Origin: WHTK01 sp965197795
GTDB taxonomy: Bacteria > Chloroflexota > Dehalococcoidia > DSTF01 > WHTK01
NCBI GenBank assembly: GCA_965197795.1
Contig: OZ240228.1
Location: 1 to 64,000, forward strand
Length of the DNA: 64,000 nucleotides
Direction: 5' to 3'
Every line of letters starts with the position of its first letter. The first letter of the stretch is position 1. Under the pieces are notes generated by a model. That model searched no databases. It saw only the letters and a list, made by a program, of their open reading frames with translations, and was not told the origin of the DNA. Of this stretch, positions 45,309 through 53,422 are shown in pieces. Made by a program: the position numbers and the translations under genes.

Positions 45309-48254
45309 CTAGGGTCGCGATTTCAGCGCGTCGGCGACGAGTTCGATGGCGTGGCGGGGGGTGCGTGACGTGAAGTGCCCGATCTGCTGACGGCACGAGA
45401 CGCCGGTAATCGCGATCACCGTATCGGTCGCAGCCGATTCCAGCGCCGGAAACAGCTTGCGGTTCCCCATCGCCTTCGACATTTCGTAGTGCTCGGACTC
45501 GAATCCGAACGAGCCGGCCATGCCGCAGCAGCTCGTCTCGACCAGCGACGCCTTGTAGCCCGGCACGAGACTCAGCATGCGCAACGTCGGCTCGGCGCCG
45601 ACGATCGCCTTCTGGTGGCAGTGCGCGTGTAGTAAAACTTCCATCGCGACGTCGTCTCGGAAGATGGCGGCTACCCGGCCCGGCTCCTCAGCGTCGAGCT
45701 TGGCCAGCAGTTCATCGAGCAAGAACGTCTGAGCCGCGACGGTCCTCGAGTCTTCGTCGCGCAGCAGCTCCGGATACTCGTCGCGGAACGTCAGCAGGCA
45801 AGATGGCTCGGCGCCGATGATCGGCACGCCACGCTGCGCGTACGGCAGCAGGGCATCGACGTTGCGTCGAGCCCAGTCACGAGCCGTGGACAGAAGGCCC
45901 TTCGAGATCGCCGGACGGCCGCAGCAGCCGGTGCGTTCGGCTAGCACGACGTTGTAGCCCAGCGCTTCGAGGATGCGCACAGCGGCCTCGCCCACCTCCG
46001 GGTGGTAGTAGTCGGTGAAGGTGTCGTGGAAGAAGACGGCTTCACCGCGCGCACCAGCAGACACTGCCCGGCGCTTGTTGAACCACGATGGGAACGTCCG
46101 GGTGGCGAAGCGTGGCAGTGGACGTTGGGCTGCGACGCCGACGAAGCGCTGCATCACCATGCGCAGCGGTCCGATGCCGGAAACAATGTTGGCGATGCTA
46201 CCAAACGGGGCGGTCAAGCGGCTTACCGCGTTGATCTGAGCGAAGAAGCGCGCTCTCAGCGGTACTCCGTGCTTCTCGATAGTCTGGGCCAGCACCTCGT
46301 ACTTGATCTTGGCCATGTCGACGCCGGTGGGGCACTCTGCTTTGCACGCCTTGCATTCGACGCAGAGGTCAAGCGCCTGGTGCATGCGGTCAGAAGTGAG
46401 CTCGTCGGGTGGCAGGACGCCAGAAAGGGCGAGTCGCAGCAAGTTGGCGCGGCCGCGCGTCGAGTGCTCTTCTTCCAGCGTAACCATGTAAGAAGGGCAC
46501 ATGCCGCCGTCCATCTTGCGACAGGCGCCCTGACCGGTGCATTGGTCGGCGGCCGCCGCGAGACCACCCTCAAAAGTGAAGTCGAGGAGCGTTACGGGCT
46601 CCCACGTTCCGCCGTCCGGCTCCAGTCTCAGGTTCTCGCGGAAGCCGGGCGTGTCGATGATCTTTCCCGGGTTGAGCAGGCTGTCCGGGTCGAACGTCCG
46701 CTTGACCTCGCGAAAGGCGTTGGTCAGCGACGGACCGAACATGTGCTGCGTGAAGACGCCGCGCACGATGCCGTCGCCGTGCTCGCCGCTGAGGCTGCCG
46801 CCGAACTCGAGCACGAGGTCGGCGACCTCGCGGGCGATCTTCTCCATGCGGTCGAGTCCCTGGCTGGTCTTCGGATTGACCATGGGACGGATGTGCAGGC
46901 AGCCGACGCTGGCGTGACCGTAATAGGCTGCCTCCGTGTCGTTGCCGGCGACGATCTCCTGAAAGCGCTTGATGTACTCCGGCAGCTTCTCCGGCGCGAC
47001 GGCGGCGTCCTCCACGAAGGTCGCCGCCTTGAGCGGACCGCGGACGCTCGTTATCAGGCCCTGACCCGCCTCACGCATGCGCCAGATGTCGCGTTGCGCC
47101 GCGGCGTCCGTCGTCGTGAAGGTGTAGTAGCCGTGGTTTTTGCGGTTCCGGTCCATCTTCAGGGCGTCGAGCTTGTGCGCGACCTCTTCCTCGGCGTCGC
47201 CGGCCATCTCGATGAGAAGGACGCCGCCCGGCTCGCCTTCGACGAAGTCCGCCAACTGGCGGAAGCCGCTGTGCGCGCGGCAGCGCTCGATGATGACCCT
47301 GTCGATCAGTTCGATCGAGGCAACGGGGTGCTCCAGCGCGGCGATGGTGCCCTCCGCCGCTTCAACCAGCGTACGGAAGTGCACCGCCGCGAGCCCTTTG
47401 AACTTCGGTAACTTGTGCAGCTGCAGCTTGGCCTCCGTGACCACGGCCAGGGTACCCTCGGAGCCCACCACCATTCGCGTCACGTCCATCGGGCCGCTGT
47501 CGCGGACGAAGTCGTCCAGGTTGTAGCCGGAGACGCGGCGCGGGATCTTCGCGAAGCGTCGCTCGATCTCCTCGGCCTGCTCGACACCGATACGGCGCAG
47601 GTCACGATAGATGTCGCCTTCCAGGCCCTGGAGGTCGAACTTGGCATCGAGCGCGGCGCCGTCAAGCTCCGAGAAAGAGGTGAGAGTCGCGTCGGCCAGG
47701 ACGGTGTCGACGCTGAGGAGGTTATCGATCGTCTTGCCGTAGACGATGGAGTGCGCCCCGCACGAGTTGTTGCCAACGCCGCCTCCGATGGTGGCGCGGT
47801 TCTGCGTCGAGGGGTCGATGCCGTACAGTAGGCCGTGTCGCGCGGCCTGCTTGTTGAGCTCCGTGAGGACGATGCCGGGTTGGACGCGTACCCACTGCTC
47901 CTCGGCGTTGAACTCCAGTACGTTTGCCATGGCGCGCGAGAAGTCGAGCACGATCGCGTGGTTGACGGTCTGACCGGACAGTCCGGTCCCGCCGCCGCGC
48001 GGCATCACCGGCACGCGCGCTCTCGCCGCCACCTGCATTACGTGCTGCACGTCCTCCGCGCTGGTCGGGAAGACGACGCAGACGGGCTCCATCTGGTACA
48101 GGGACGCATCAGTCGCGTAGAGGAGGCGGTTGTAGCGGTCGCTGCGGATCTCGCCGCGCAGGCCCTGCGTGAGGTCTTCGACGACGGCCTGACGGTCCGA
48201 TTCCGTGAGGTCACGGGCGCGCTGGACGGTGGGAGCAAGGGGCGCCGAGTTCAT
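45309..48254 (-). CDS. FAD- and Fe-S-binding D-2-hydroxyacid dehydrogenase (fused GlcD/GlpC-type)
   Basis: 981-residue fusion. Residues about 45-520 are an FAD-linked oxidase: PCMH FAD domain with VMPRGGGTGLSGQTVNHAIVLDFSR and TIGGGVGNNSCGAHSIVYG, then the oxidase C-domain with GHASVGCLHIRP and SGEHGDGIVRG. Residues about 600-660 carry Fe-S ligands (CTGQGACRK; CVECKACKAECPTGVDM). Two CCG domains follow (GCCGRPAISKG; SCCGMAGSFGFESEHYEMS). Such membrane-associated enzymes oxidise D-lactate or other D-2-hydroxyacids to 2-oxoacids and pass electrons to quinone. Confidence 0.93.
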   Translation of the reverse strand: MNSAPLAPTVQRARDLTESDRQAVVEDLTQGLRGEIRSDRYNRLLYATDASLYQMEPVCVVFPTSAEDVQHVMQVAARARVPVMPRGGGTGLSGQTVNHAIVLDFSRAMANVLEFNAEEQWVRVQPGIVLTELNKQAARHGLLYGIDPSTQNRATIGGGVGNNSCGAHSIVYGKTIDNLLSVDTVLADATLTSFSELDGAALDAKFDLQGLEGDIYRDLRRIGVEQAEEIERRFAKIPRRVSGYNLDDFVRDSGPMDVTRMVVGSEGTLAVVTEAKLQLHKLPKFKGLAAVHFRTLVEAAEGTIAALEHPVASIELIDRVIIERCRAHSGFRQLADFVEGEPGGVLLIEMAGDAEEEVAHKLDALKMDRNRKNHGYYTFTTTDAAAQRDIWRMREAGQGLITSVRGPLKAATFVEDAAVAPEKLPEYIKRFQEIVAGNDTEAAYYGHASVGCLHIRPMVNPKTSQGLDRMEKIAREVADLVLEFGGSLSGEHGDGIVRGVFTQHMFGPSLTNAFREVKRTFDPDSLLNPGKIIDTPGFRENLRLEPDGGTWEPVTLLDFTFEGGLAAAADQCTGQGACRKMDGGMCPSYMVTLEEEHSTRGRANLLRLALSGVLPPDELTSDRMHQALDLCVECKACKAECPTGVDMAKIKYEVLAQTIEKHGVPLRARFFAQINAVSRLTAPFGSIANIVSGIGPLRMVMQRFVGVAAQRPLPRFATRTFPSWFNKRRAVSAGARGEAVFFHDTFTDYYHPEVGEAAVRILEALGYNVVLAERTGCCGRPAISKGLLSTARDWARRNVDALLPYAQRGVPIIGAEPSCLLTFRDEYPELLRDEDSRTVAAQTFLLDELLAKLDAEEPGRVAAIFRDDVAMEVLLHAHCHQKAIVGAEPTLRMLSLVPGYKASLVETSCCGMAGSFGFESEHYEMSKAMGNRKLFPALESAATDTVIAITGVSCRQQIGHFTSRTPRHAIELVADALKSRP

Positions 48255-48294
48255 GATCGAACGCTAACAGGCATTGAGCCAGTCCGGCAATCGG

Positions 48295-48717
48295 CTAGCG
48301 GGTGAACGCCAGATCGAGGCCGAGCTGTGCGAGATCGACCAGCGGCAACTCCAGCGCCTCCTCCCGCGTAAGCCAGGCGCAAAGGTCGGTGCTGCCATCG
48401 ATCTCGTTGGTCAACTGCCCATCCAGGATGCTGACGCGGTAGATGATACGCAGGCCATGCAGGTCGCGGTCGCTGAGGTCCAGCCGGAATGAGTCGACGG
48501 TGACCAGCTCCCCGACCTAGACGTGGAGGCCTGTCTCCTCGAACACCTCGCGTACCACGGCATCCCTTGGGTCTTCACCGAAGTCGATGCCGCCGCCGGG
48601 CAGCGTCCATTCGCCGACCTCGAAGGGGACCTGCGCCGAGACCCGGCAGAGGACCATGCGCTCGTCCTCGACGATGAGGCCGTAGGCCGCGACGCGTGTG
48701 ACTTGCTGCCGGCTCAT
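48295..48717 (-). pseudogene. NUDIX hydrolase gene with an in-frame TAG
   Basis: A normal NUDIX fold of about 140 codons: VTRVAAYGLIVEDERMVLCR, then the NUDIX box GGIDFGEDPRDAVVREVFEETGL, continuing after one amber codon (48517-48519) in the same frame as VGELVTVDSFRLDLSDRDL, LRIIYRVSILDG, and TREEALELPLVDLAQLG, ending in TAG at 48295. The lost residue is probably Glu (GAG to TAG). Without readthrough, only 66 residues are made, just past the NUDIX box. A Shine-Dalgarno AAGGA precedes the ATG. It follows phzF by 19 bp. Confidence 0.8.
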
Positions 48718-48736
48718 CTAGATGTCCTTTGTGCCC

Positions 48737-49399
48737 TCATTGGCGACTCGGCCGGCCAACCTCGCCGCGTCCCTGCTGCCTGGCCGGACGCGCGTAGATC
48801 ACGGAGCCACGCCCCTGCCTGATCACCAGCTCGCGGCCCAGCACGTCGAGCAGCCGCAGCGCTCCCGAGCCGGTCGCCTCGTCCTCTGCGATGTTGTGGC
48901 TCGAGGCGAAGACACGGGCACGTATCTCTCCCTTCGTCTCGTCTTCCCAGGCCCAGAACTCGTGCAGGTCGTACGCGGCGTCCGGCGGGATGCTTAGCGC
49001 ATCGATTTCGTCCGGTGTCTCGAGCTGGACGAGCTGCCACGGCGGCGCCTCGTCGATGCGAGCCCGGATCCAGGTCACGCCGTCCTCCACCCAGGTGTCG
49101 ACGTTGGCTGCGCGCAGCGGACGCAGCGTATCGACGGGATGGCCGGTGACCTGCGCCAAGAGCCACGACGTGCCGACCAAGGGGTGGCCGGCCAGCGGGA
49201 TCTCTCGAGCCGGCGTAAAGATGCGCAGTCGCGCCTCGTCGAGGTCGTCGACGAAAACGGTCTCGCTGTAGTTCAGCTCGATCGCGATTGCCTGCCGCCG
49301 ATCGTCATCCAGTCCGGTGGTGTCCAGCACGACGCCCAGCTGGTTTCCGTGATCTCCTGCCGGGTCGGTAAAGACACGGACCACGTGTACCTTGGTCAT
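48737..49399 (-). CDS. PhzF-family isomerase/epimerase-like protein
   Basis: About 220 residues, shorter than the usual 260-290. The start MTKVHVVRVFTDPAGDHGNQLGVV and the catalytic Glu in YSETVFV are present. FTPAREIPLAGHPLVGTSWLL and the C-terminal DEATGSGALRLLDVLGRELVIRQGRGS are family hallmarks. The frame is open to 49516 but the ATG at 49399 gives the family start. PhzF relatives isomerise small metabolites; substrate unknown. It is read together with the damaged NUDIX gene. Confidence 0.85.
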   Translation of the reverse strand: MTKVHVVRVFTDPAGDHGNQLGVVLDTTGLDDDRRQAIAIELNYSETVFVDDLDEARLRIFTPAREIPLAGHPLVGTSWLLAQVTGHPVDTLRPLRAANVDTWVEDGVTWIRARIDEAPPWQLVQLETPDEIDALSIPPDAAYDLHEFWAWEDETKGEIRARVFASSHNIAEDEATGSGALRLLDVLGRELVIRQGRGSVIYARPARQQGRGEVGRPSRQ

Positions 49400-49546
49400 G
49401 ATGCTCAGCTTCGCAGACGAAGCGCCCGTACGGAAGACTCCCGAGTAACCTCCTTCTGCTCCCCTATCGCCTATCGGTGGCTTGCGACAGGAATTCGGGT
49501 GCAGTGCGTATGTCATGCATCACCAGCGCGTGGCATCGTTTCTGTG

Positions 49547-50104
49547 ATGCAGACTGAAACCATACGGCCTCACCTCAAGCTGGTCGTCGACAACACGGAC
49601 AATGCACCACCGCCGGGAACCGGCGCCACGCTGGCTGAGAAGCTGCTCGACTACGTGGGAGTAGCACGTGGCCTGCGCGTCGTCGAGTTCACGTACGGAC
49701 CGAGCCGTCTCGACTGGAGACTGCAGGCAACGGGCTGTCGCGTCGACTGCATCGACCTGGCGCTCTATCCCATAGATTCGATTCCACTGGAGTGGATGGG
49801 CCAGTTCGACACGGCGATCGTGACCTGCACACTGCACCAGATCAGCCGGCCCGACTTGCTGCTGGCGGACATCGTGTCGTGTCTGCGACAAGGCGGTGTG
49901 TGCGGCGGCATGGAGCCGTCGCACAGCGACCTGGCACAGCTCCCGCTGCGTTCGAATGCCGGCTCGGCGGGTCTCTCAGTGATCGACGTCTCCGAGCTGG
50001 AGGCAAGCGCCGCGCTGTTCTGGAAGGGACAGGTCCCGGCCCTGCACGCGCTGCCGCGCCTGTCGCAAGCGCAGCCTCCCTCATTCATGCCCCTCGCTGC
50101 TTAA
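49547..50104 (+). CDS. Methyltransferase-like protein with atypical SAM motif
   Basis: 185 residues from ATG 49547 (the frame is open from 49139 but overlaps phzF). The layout is that of a class I methyltransferase: strand 1 LRVVEFTYGPSRLDWRLQATG, acidic end of strand 2 VDCIDLALYP, strand 4 FDTAIVTCTLHQISRPDLLLADIVSCLRQGG and GGMEPS. The glycine-rich E/DxGxGxG loop is replaced by EFTYGPSRLD, so SAM binding is uncertain. Function unknown. Confidence 0.65.
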   Translation: MQTETIRPHLKLVVDNTDNAPPPGTGATLAEKLLDYVGVARGLRVVEFTYGPSRLDWRLQATGCRVDCIDLALYPIDSIPLEWMGQFDTAIVTCTLHQISRPDLLLADIVSCLRQGGVCGGMEPSHSDLAQLPLRSNAGSAGLSVIDVSELEASAALFWKGQVPALHALPRLSQAQPPSFMPLAA

Positions 50105-50176
50105 GCAGCGCTCCTGCTTGGCCTTCGTCTATGCTTGGTGCCGTCAGATTCGGCCTCGCGTTGGAAGGAGCGTCCG

Positions 50177-50986
50177 ATGGTCCTTGGGCAGGGGGAGCAC
50201 CGTTACGAGCTAATCGAGAACTGGGAGCAGCTGCCTGAGGGCTTCGTCCACGGCGACGTAGCCGGCGTCTCGACCGACTCGCAAGACCGCGTCTACGTCT
50301 TCAACCGTAGTGAGCATCCACTGCTGGTCTACAACCGTGACGGAAGCTTCGTAAAGTCCTGGGGCGAAGGCGTCTTCAAGCGGCCGCACGGTATCACAAT
50401 CCACGAGGACGTCGTCTATCTCGCCGATGACAGCGACCACACGGTGCGGAGTTCACGTTGGACGGTGAGCTGCTACATACGCTCGGCACCCCAGACCAGC
50501 CTTCGGATACCGGCTACGCGCTGCCGCCCGGCTCCTCGGCGCTGGACACGATCGCGCGGGGCGCCGGGCCCTTCAACCGCCCGACGCGCCTTTCGGTCTC
50601 ACAGGACGGCGAGCTGTACGTGTCTGACGGTTACGGCAACTTACGCGTCCACCGTTTCTCGGCGCGAGGAGAACTACTGCAGTCCTGGGGTGAGCCCGGC
50701 ACCGGCCCGGGCGAGTTCAACCTGCCGCACAGCGTTTGGTCGCATAGTGATGGCCGCGTTTTCGTCTGCGACCGCGAAAACAACCGCGTCCAGACATTTG
50801 GCCCTCAGGGCGAATACCTGGAAGAGTGGACCAACCTGAATCGCCCCGGCGAAATTCACTTCACCGCATGGCATCTGGGTTGACTCGCAGGGCGACATCT
50901 ACGTTGGCGAGGTGAGCCAGACGTCCTACGAAGGCACCGCTTACCGGCCCGGCTGTCACTCGCTGCAGAAGTTCCGTCGCGTCTAG
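50177..50986 (+). pseudogene. NHL-repeat beta-propeller gene with two compensating frameshifts
   Basis: Starts at ATG 50177 behind GGAAGG. Propeller blades are clear: GVSTDSQDRVYVFNRSEHPLLVYNRDGSF, FKRPHGITIHEDVVYLADDSDH in frame one, then FTLDGELLHTLGTP, LSVSQDGELYVSDGYGNLRV and SHSDGRVFVCDRENNRVQTF in the -1 frame, and finally HGIWVDSQGDIYVGEVSQTS back in the first frame to TAG at 50984. A missing base near 50448 and an extra base near 50866 explain this. Relatives include peptidyl-hydroxyglycine amidating lyase-type propellers. About 268 residues if repaired. Confidence 0.75.
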
Positions 50987-50998
50987 GGTTCAGGCCCA

Positions 50999-52072
50999 TC
51001 AGCTTGGTGAGGCGAAGGGCGTCTTGGTCGGCGTCGGGGTCGGCGTCGGCGTTGGTGTCGGTGGTATTGGCGTCGCGGACGGTGGTGGCGGCGACGGCGT
51101 GTTGGTCGGGCGTACGTAGTAAGACGGCGATACCGTCCGCGTCCGCACGAAGATCGTACAGGTCAGCTCGACCGCGTCGGCCCCTGGTCCGGCCGTCGCG
51201 CTCAAGCGGTACTCATCGTCGTCGCCGGTGCCGGTTACGGTCGGCGTCGAGTCGAAGCGGACCGAGGTGGCCGATACGACCCTCGCCGCGACGGGGAGCG
51301 CTTGGGGACTCACTGCCACCGCCTCAAGAACGACGGCGTCGAGCCGGACTCGTGCGCCCAGGGCCGCCTCGAAATCAATCACCAGCGGCGCTCCCGACTC
51401 CAGGACGATGGCCTCGGCGCCGCAGTCAGCCAGCGGAGGCTTCGGCTGATCTGCGTCGTACGCCGGCAAGACGTGCTCGGGATCGATGAGAGCCTTACCG
51501 TGCCGAACCCCGAAATGCAGGTGCTTGCCGTCGGAAATGCCCGTGTCGCCGCCGAAGCCGAGCAGCTGACCCTGGCTCACGACATCGCCCTCTTCGACGA
51601 AGACCTCGTCGAGGTGGCCGTACAGCGTCTCCATGCCGGCGCCGTGGTCGATCACAATGTGGTGTCCGTAGGTCTCCCAGACTTCGCCACCGGCGAACGT
51701 CACCGTGCCGCGCGCCGAAGCCCGTATTGGCGAGTCATCGTCGTAATCGAGGCCGATATCGATGCCCAACGTGTGCCACGGCCCCATCTCGCTGGTGAGC
51801 GGGCCGTCCGCGGGCCAGATGAAGGGGTAGCTCCGCGTCACCTCGACCGGAAGCGCCGCCCCCGTCGGGTTATCCAGGTCCTGAGTCGATGGCGCTTCGG
51901 CCGGCGGCGGGCCGTTCTGTGACGGCGGCGAAACCTCGCCGCCGAGTTGGGTGACGGGACCAGCTGGTGGCGCCGATTCATTATGCATTGCGTTGCCATC
52001 GTTACTGGCGAGTGACGCGGTACTCATGCCCGCGCCTGCGACCATCAAAAGTACGCTGCTCGTACGGCGCAT
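50999..52072 (-). CDS. M23-family peptidase, exported, with Pro/Thr repeat tail
   Basis: LytM-type zinc endopeptidase expected to cut peptidoglycan cross-links. A signal-like N-terminus MRRTSSVLLMVAGAGMSTASLA precedes a Pro-rich linker. The catalytic domain has ligands in GPWHTLGIDIGLDYDDD, DHGAGMETLYGHLDEVFVEEGDVV and the HxH of GKHLHFGVRHGKALIDP. A beta-rich C-terminal domain and a PTPTPT tail finish the protein. The frame is open to 52378, but that would leave 9 bp to the divergent neighbour; ATG 52072 with its signal peptide is preferred, without a clear ribosome-binding site. Confidence 0.82.
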   Translation of the reverse strand: MRRTSSVLLMVAGAGMSTASLASNDGNAMHNESAPPAGPVTQLGGEVSPPSQNGPPPAEAPSTQDLDNPTGAALPVEVTRSYPFIWPADGPLTSEMGPWHTLGIDIGLDYDDDSPIRASARGTVTFAGGEVWETYGHHIVIDHGAGMETLYGHLDEVFVEEGDVVSQGQLLGFGGDTGISDGKHLHFGVRHGKALIDPEHVLPAYDADQPKPPLADCGAEAIVLESGAPLVIDFEAALGARVRLDAVVLEAVAVSPQALPVAARVVSATSVRFDSTPTVTGTGDDDEYRLSATAGPGADAVELTCTIFVRTRTVSPSYYVRPTNTPSPPPPSATPIPPTPTPTPTPTPTKTPFASPS

Positions 52073-52387
52073 CTTGAGGAGTCGGGCTGCTCGCGCGGAA
52101 AATCCAGGCTCTGGCCGGGCCGAGCGGCGTAGGCGGAGCTTCGAGAGCAAGCGGGCAGGGGGTCCAAGCAAAGTGACGATCCCGGGGACGAGAGTCCAGC
52201 CGATTCCTTTCTGCTGCGACTCAGCCGGAGCGGGTTCCGGCTGTTGAGGCGGGGTTCCTCTTGAGAAATATCGGCAAGAAAGCCGCCTGACCTCAGTCCA
52301 CGCGAATTTGGCGCGCCTCCTGAGGACGGCGAGTAGAATGGGCGCGCAGCCCGTCCCGGCATCCCAAGAGCTTAGCAAGGAAACGCG

Positions 52388-53353
52388 ATGAAGATCCTGA
52401 TCGTCACTGGCCTGACGCTTCCCGAAGTCACGGAAGCAGAGATGCAGGCGGGCTATGTAGCGTCCGGCGAGGGTGACATCGTGGTCGCGAGCTCAGAGGA
52501 AGAGGCGCTGGAGAACTGGCCCGAAGCCGAGGTGACGATGGGCACCCCGGATCAGAAGACGTTTCCGCTGGCCCAGAACCTTCGCTGGCTGCATTCGACC
52601 GCCGCCGGCGCCGACATGCTGATGTACCCGGAGATGGTCGCCAGCGAGATAAGGATCACGGGAGACAAGGGCCTCGTCGGCGAGCACCTCGGCGACCATG
52701 CCTTCGGCCTGCTGCTGACGTTGTCGCGCCAGCTCAAGCGCGCCACCCTGGAGGCGCCGAAGAGCTGGCCCAGCCGGCCGTCGATGCGCAAGGTGATGTT
52801 CGAGTTGAGCGGCGCGACGCTGGGTATCGTCGGGCTCGGTGGCACCGGGCGCTCCGTCGCGAAGCGCTCGCGTGCCTTCGGCATGGACGTGCTCGCCGTC
52901 GACGTCGAGGACGTGCCGCCTTGCGAGGACGTCTCGCAGCTCTGGGGCATGGACCGCTTCCATGAGATGCTCGGGATGTGCGACATCGTCACGGTCTGCT
53001 GCCCGCTGTCGCCGCAGACGCGTGGGCTGTTCGACGACGCGGCGTTCGCCGCGATGCGGCCGGGCTCCTACCTGGTCAACGTCACGCGTGGCCCGATCGT
53101 CGACTCCGACGCGATCGTCAAGACGCTGAAGGCAGGCCACCTCGGCGGCGCCGGGCTGGATGTCACGCCGATCGAGCCGTTACCAGAAGACCACGAGCTG
53201 TGGACCTTCCCGAACGTGATGATCACGCCGCACACGGCGGGCGCGTCGCAGTACCGCGCCGGCCGTAACGTCCAGCGCTTCGTCGCGAACCTTAAGCACT
53301 ACCGCGACGGCACGCCGCTCGAGGGTGAAATTGACAAGACGAAGGGCTATTAG
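52388..53353 (+). CDS. D-2-hydroxyacid dehydrogenase (NAD-dependent)
   Basis: 321-residue member of the D-isomer-specific 2-hydroxyacid dehydrogenase family. The nucleotide loop is LGIVGLGGTGRSVAKRSRAFG. The catalytic Arg is in VNVTRGPIVDSDAI, the Glu in IEPLPEDHELW and the His in MITPHTAGASQYRAGR. The early WLHSTAAGADMLM is the substrate-binding segment. A purine-rich AAGGAAA precedes the ATG. It converges on a molybdenum hydroxylase; the hydroxyacid is unknown. Confidence 0.9.
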   Translation: MKILIVTGLTLPEVTEAEMQAGYVASGEGDIVVASSEEEALENWPEAEVTMGTPDQKTFPLAQNLRWLHSTAAGADMLMYPEMVASEIRITGDKGLVGEHLGDHAFGLLLTLSRQLKRATLEAPKSWPSRPSMRKVMFELSGATLGIVGLGGTGRSVAKRSRAFGMDVLAVDVEDVPPCEDVSQLWGMDRFHEMLGMCDIVTVCCPLSPQTRGLFDDAAFAAMRPGSYLVNVTRGPIVDSDAIVKTLKAGHLGGAGLDVTPIEPLPEDHELWTFPNVMITPHTAGASQYRAGRNVQRFVANLKHYRDGTPLEGEIDKTKGY

Positions 53354-53422
53354 GACGGAAGCGTCCGTCCCGCTTGCCGAGTACGGTCTTCTCGTCTCGA
53401 AGGCGAAGTCTTGCGCTGTTTC

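Noticed and set aside
46002..47411. 469-codon frame opposite the FAD/Fe-S dehydrogenase
   Set aside because: Antisense codon-bias artefact with no recognisable motif. The same reasoning removes 39561-40862, 41902-43032, 37837-39057, 53292-54443, 59978-61189 and 61186-62292.
48517..48519. Amber recoding to explain the NUDIX stop
   Set aside because: TAG is the normal stop of phoB, rpsP, the MFS at 3.9 kb and others here, and there is no pyrrolysine or suppressor context, so a mutation or read error is simpler.
53353..53375. GGACGG-N6-CCGTCC inverted repeat between convergent genes as terminator
   Set aside because: Short 6-bp arms and no U tract; too weak to annotate.
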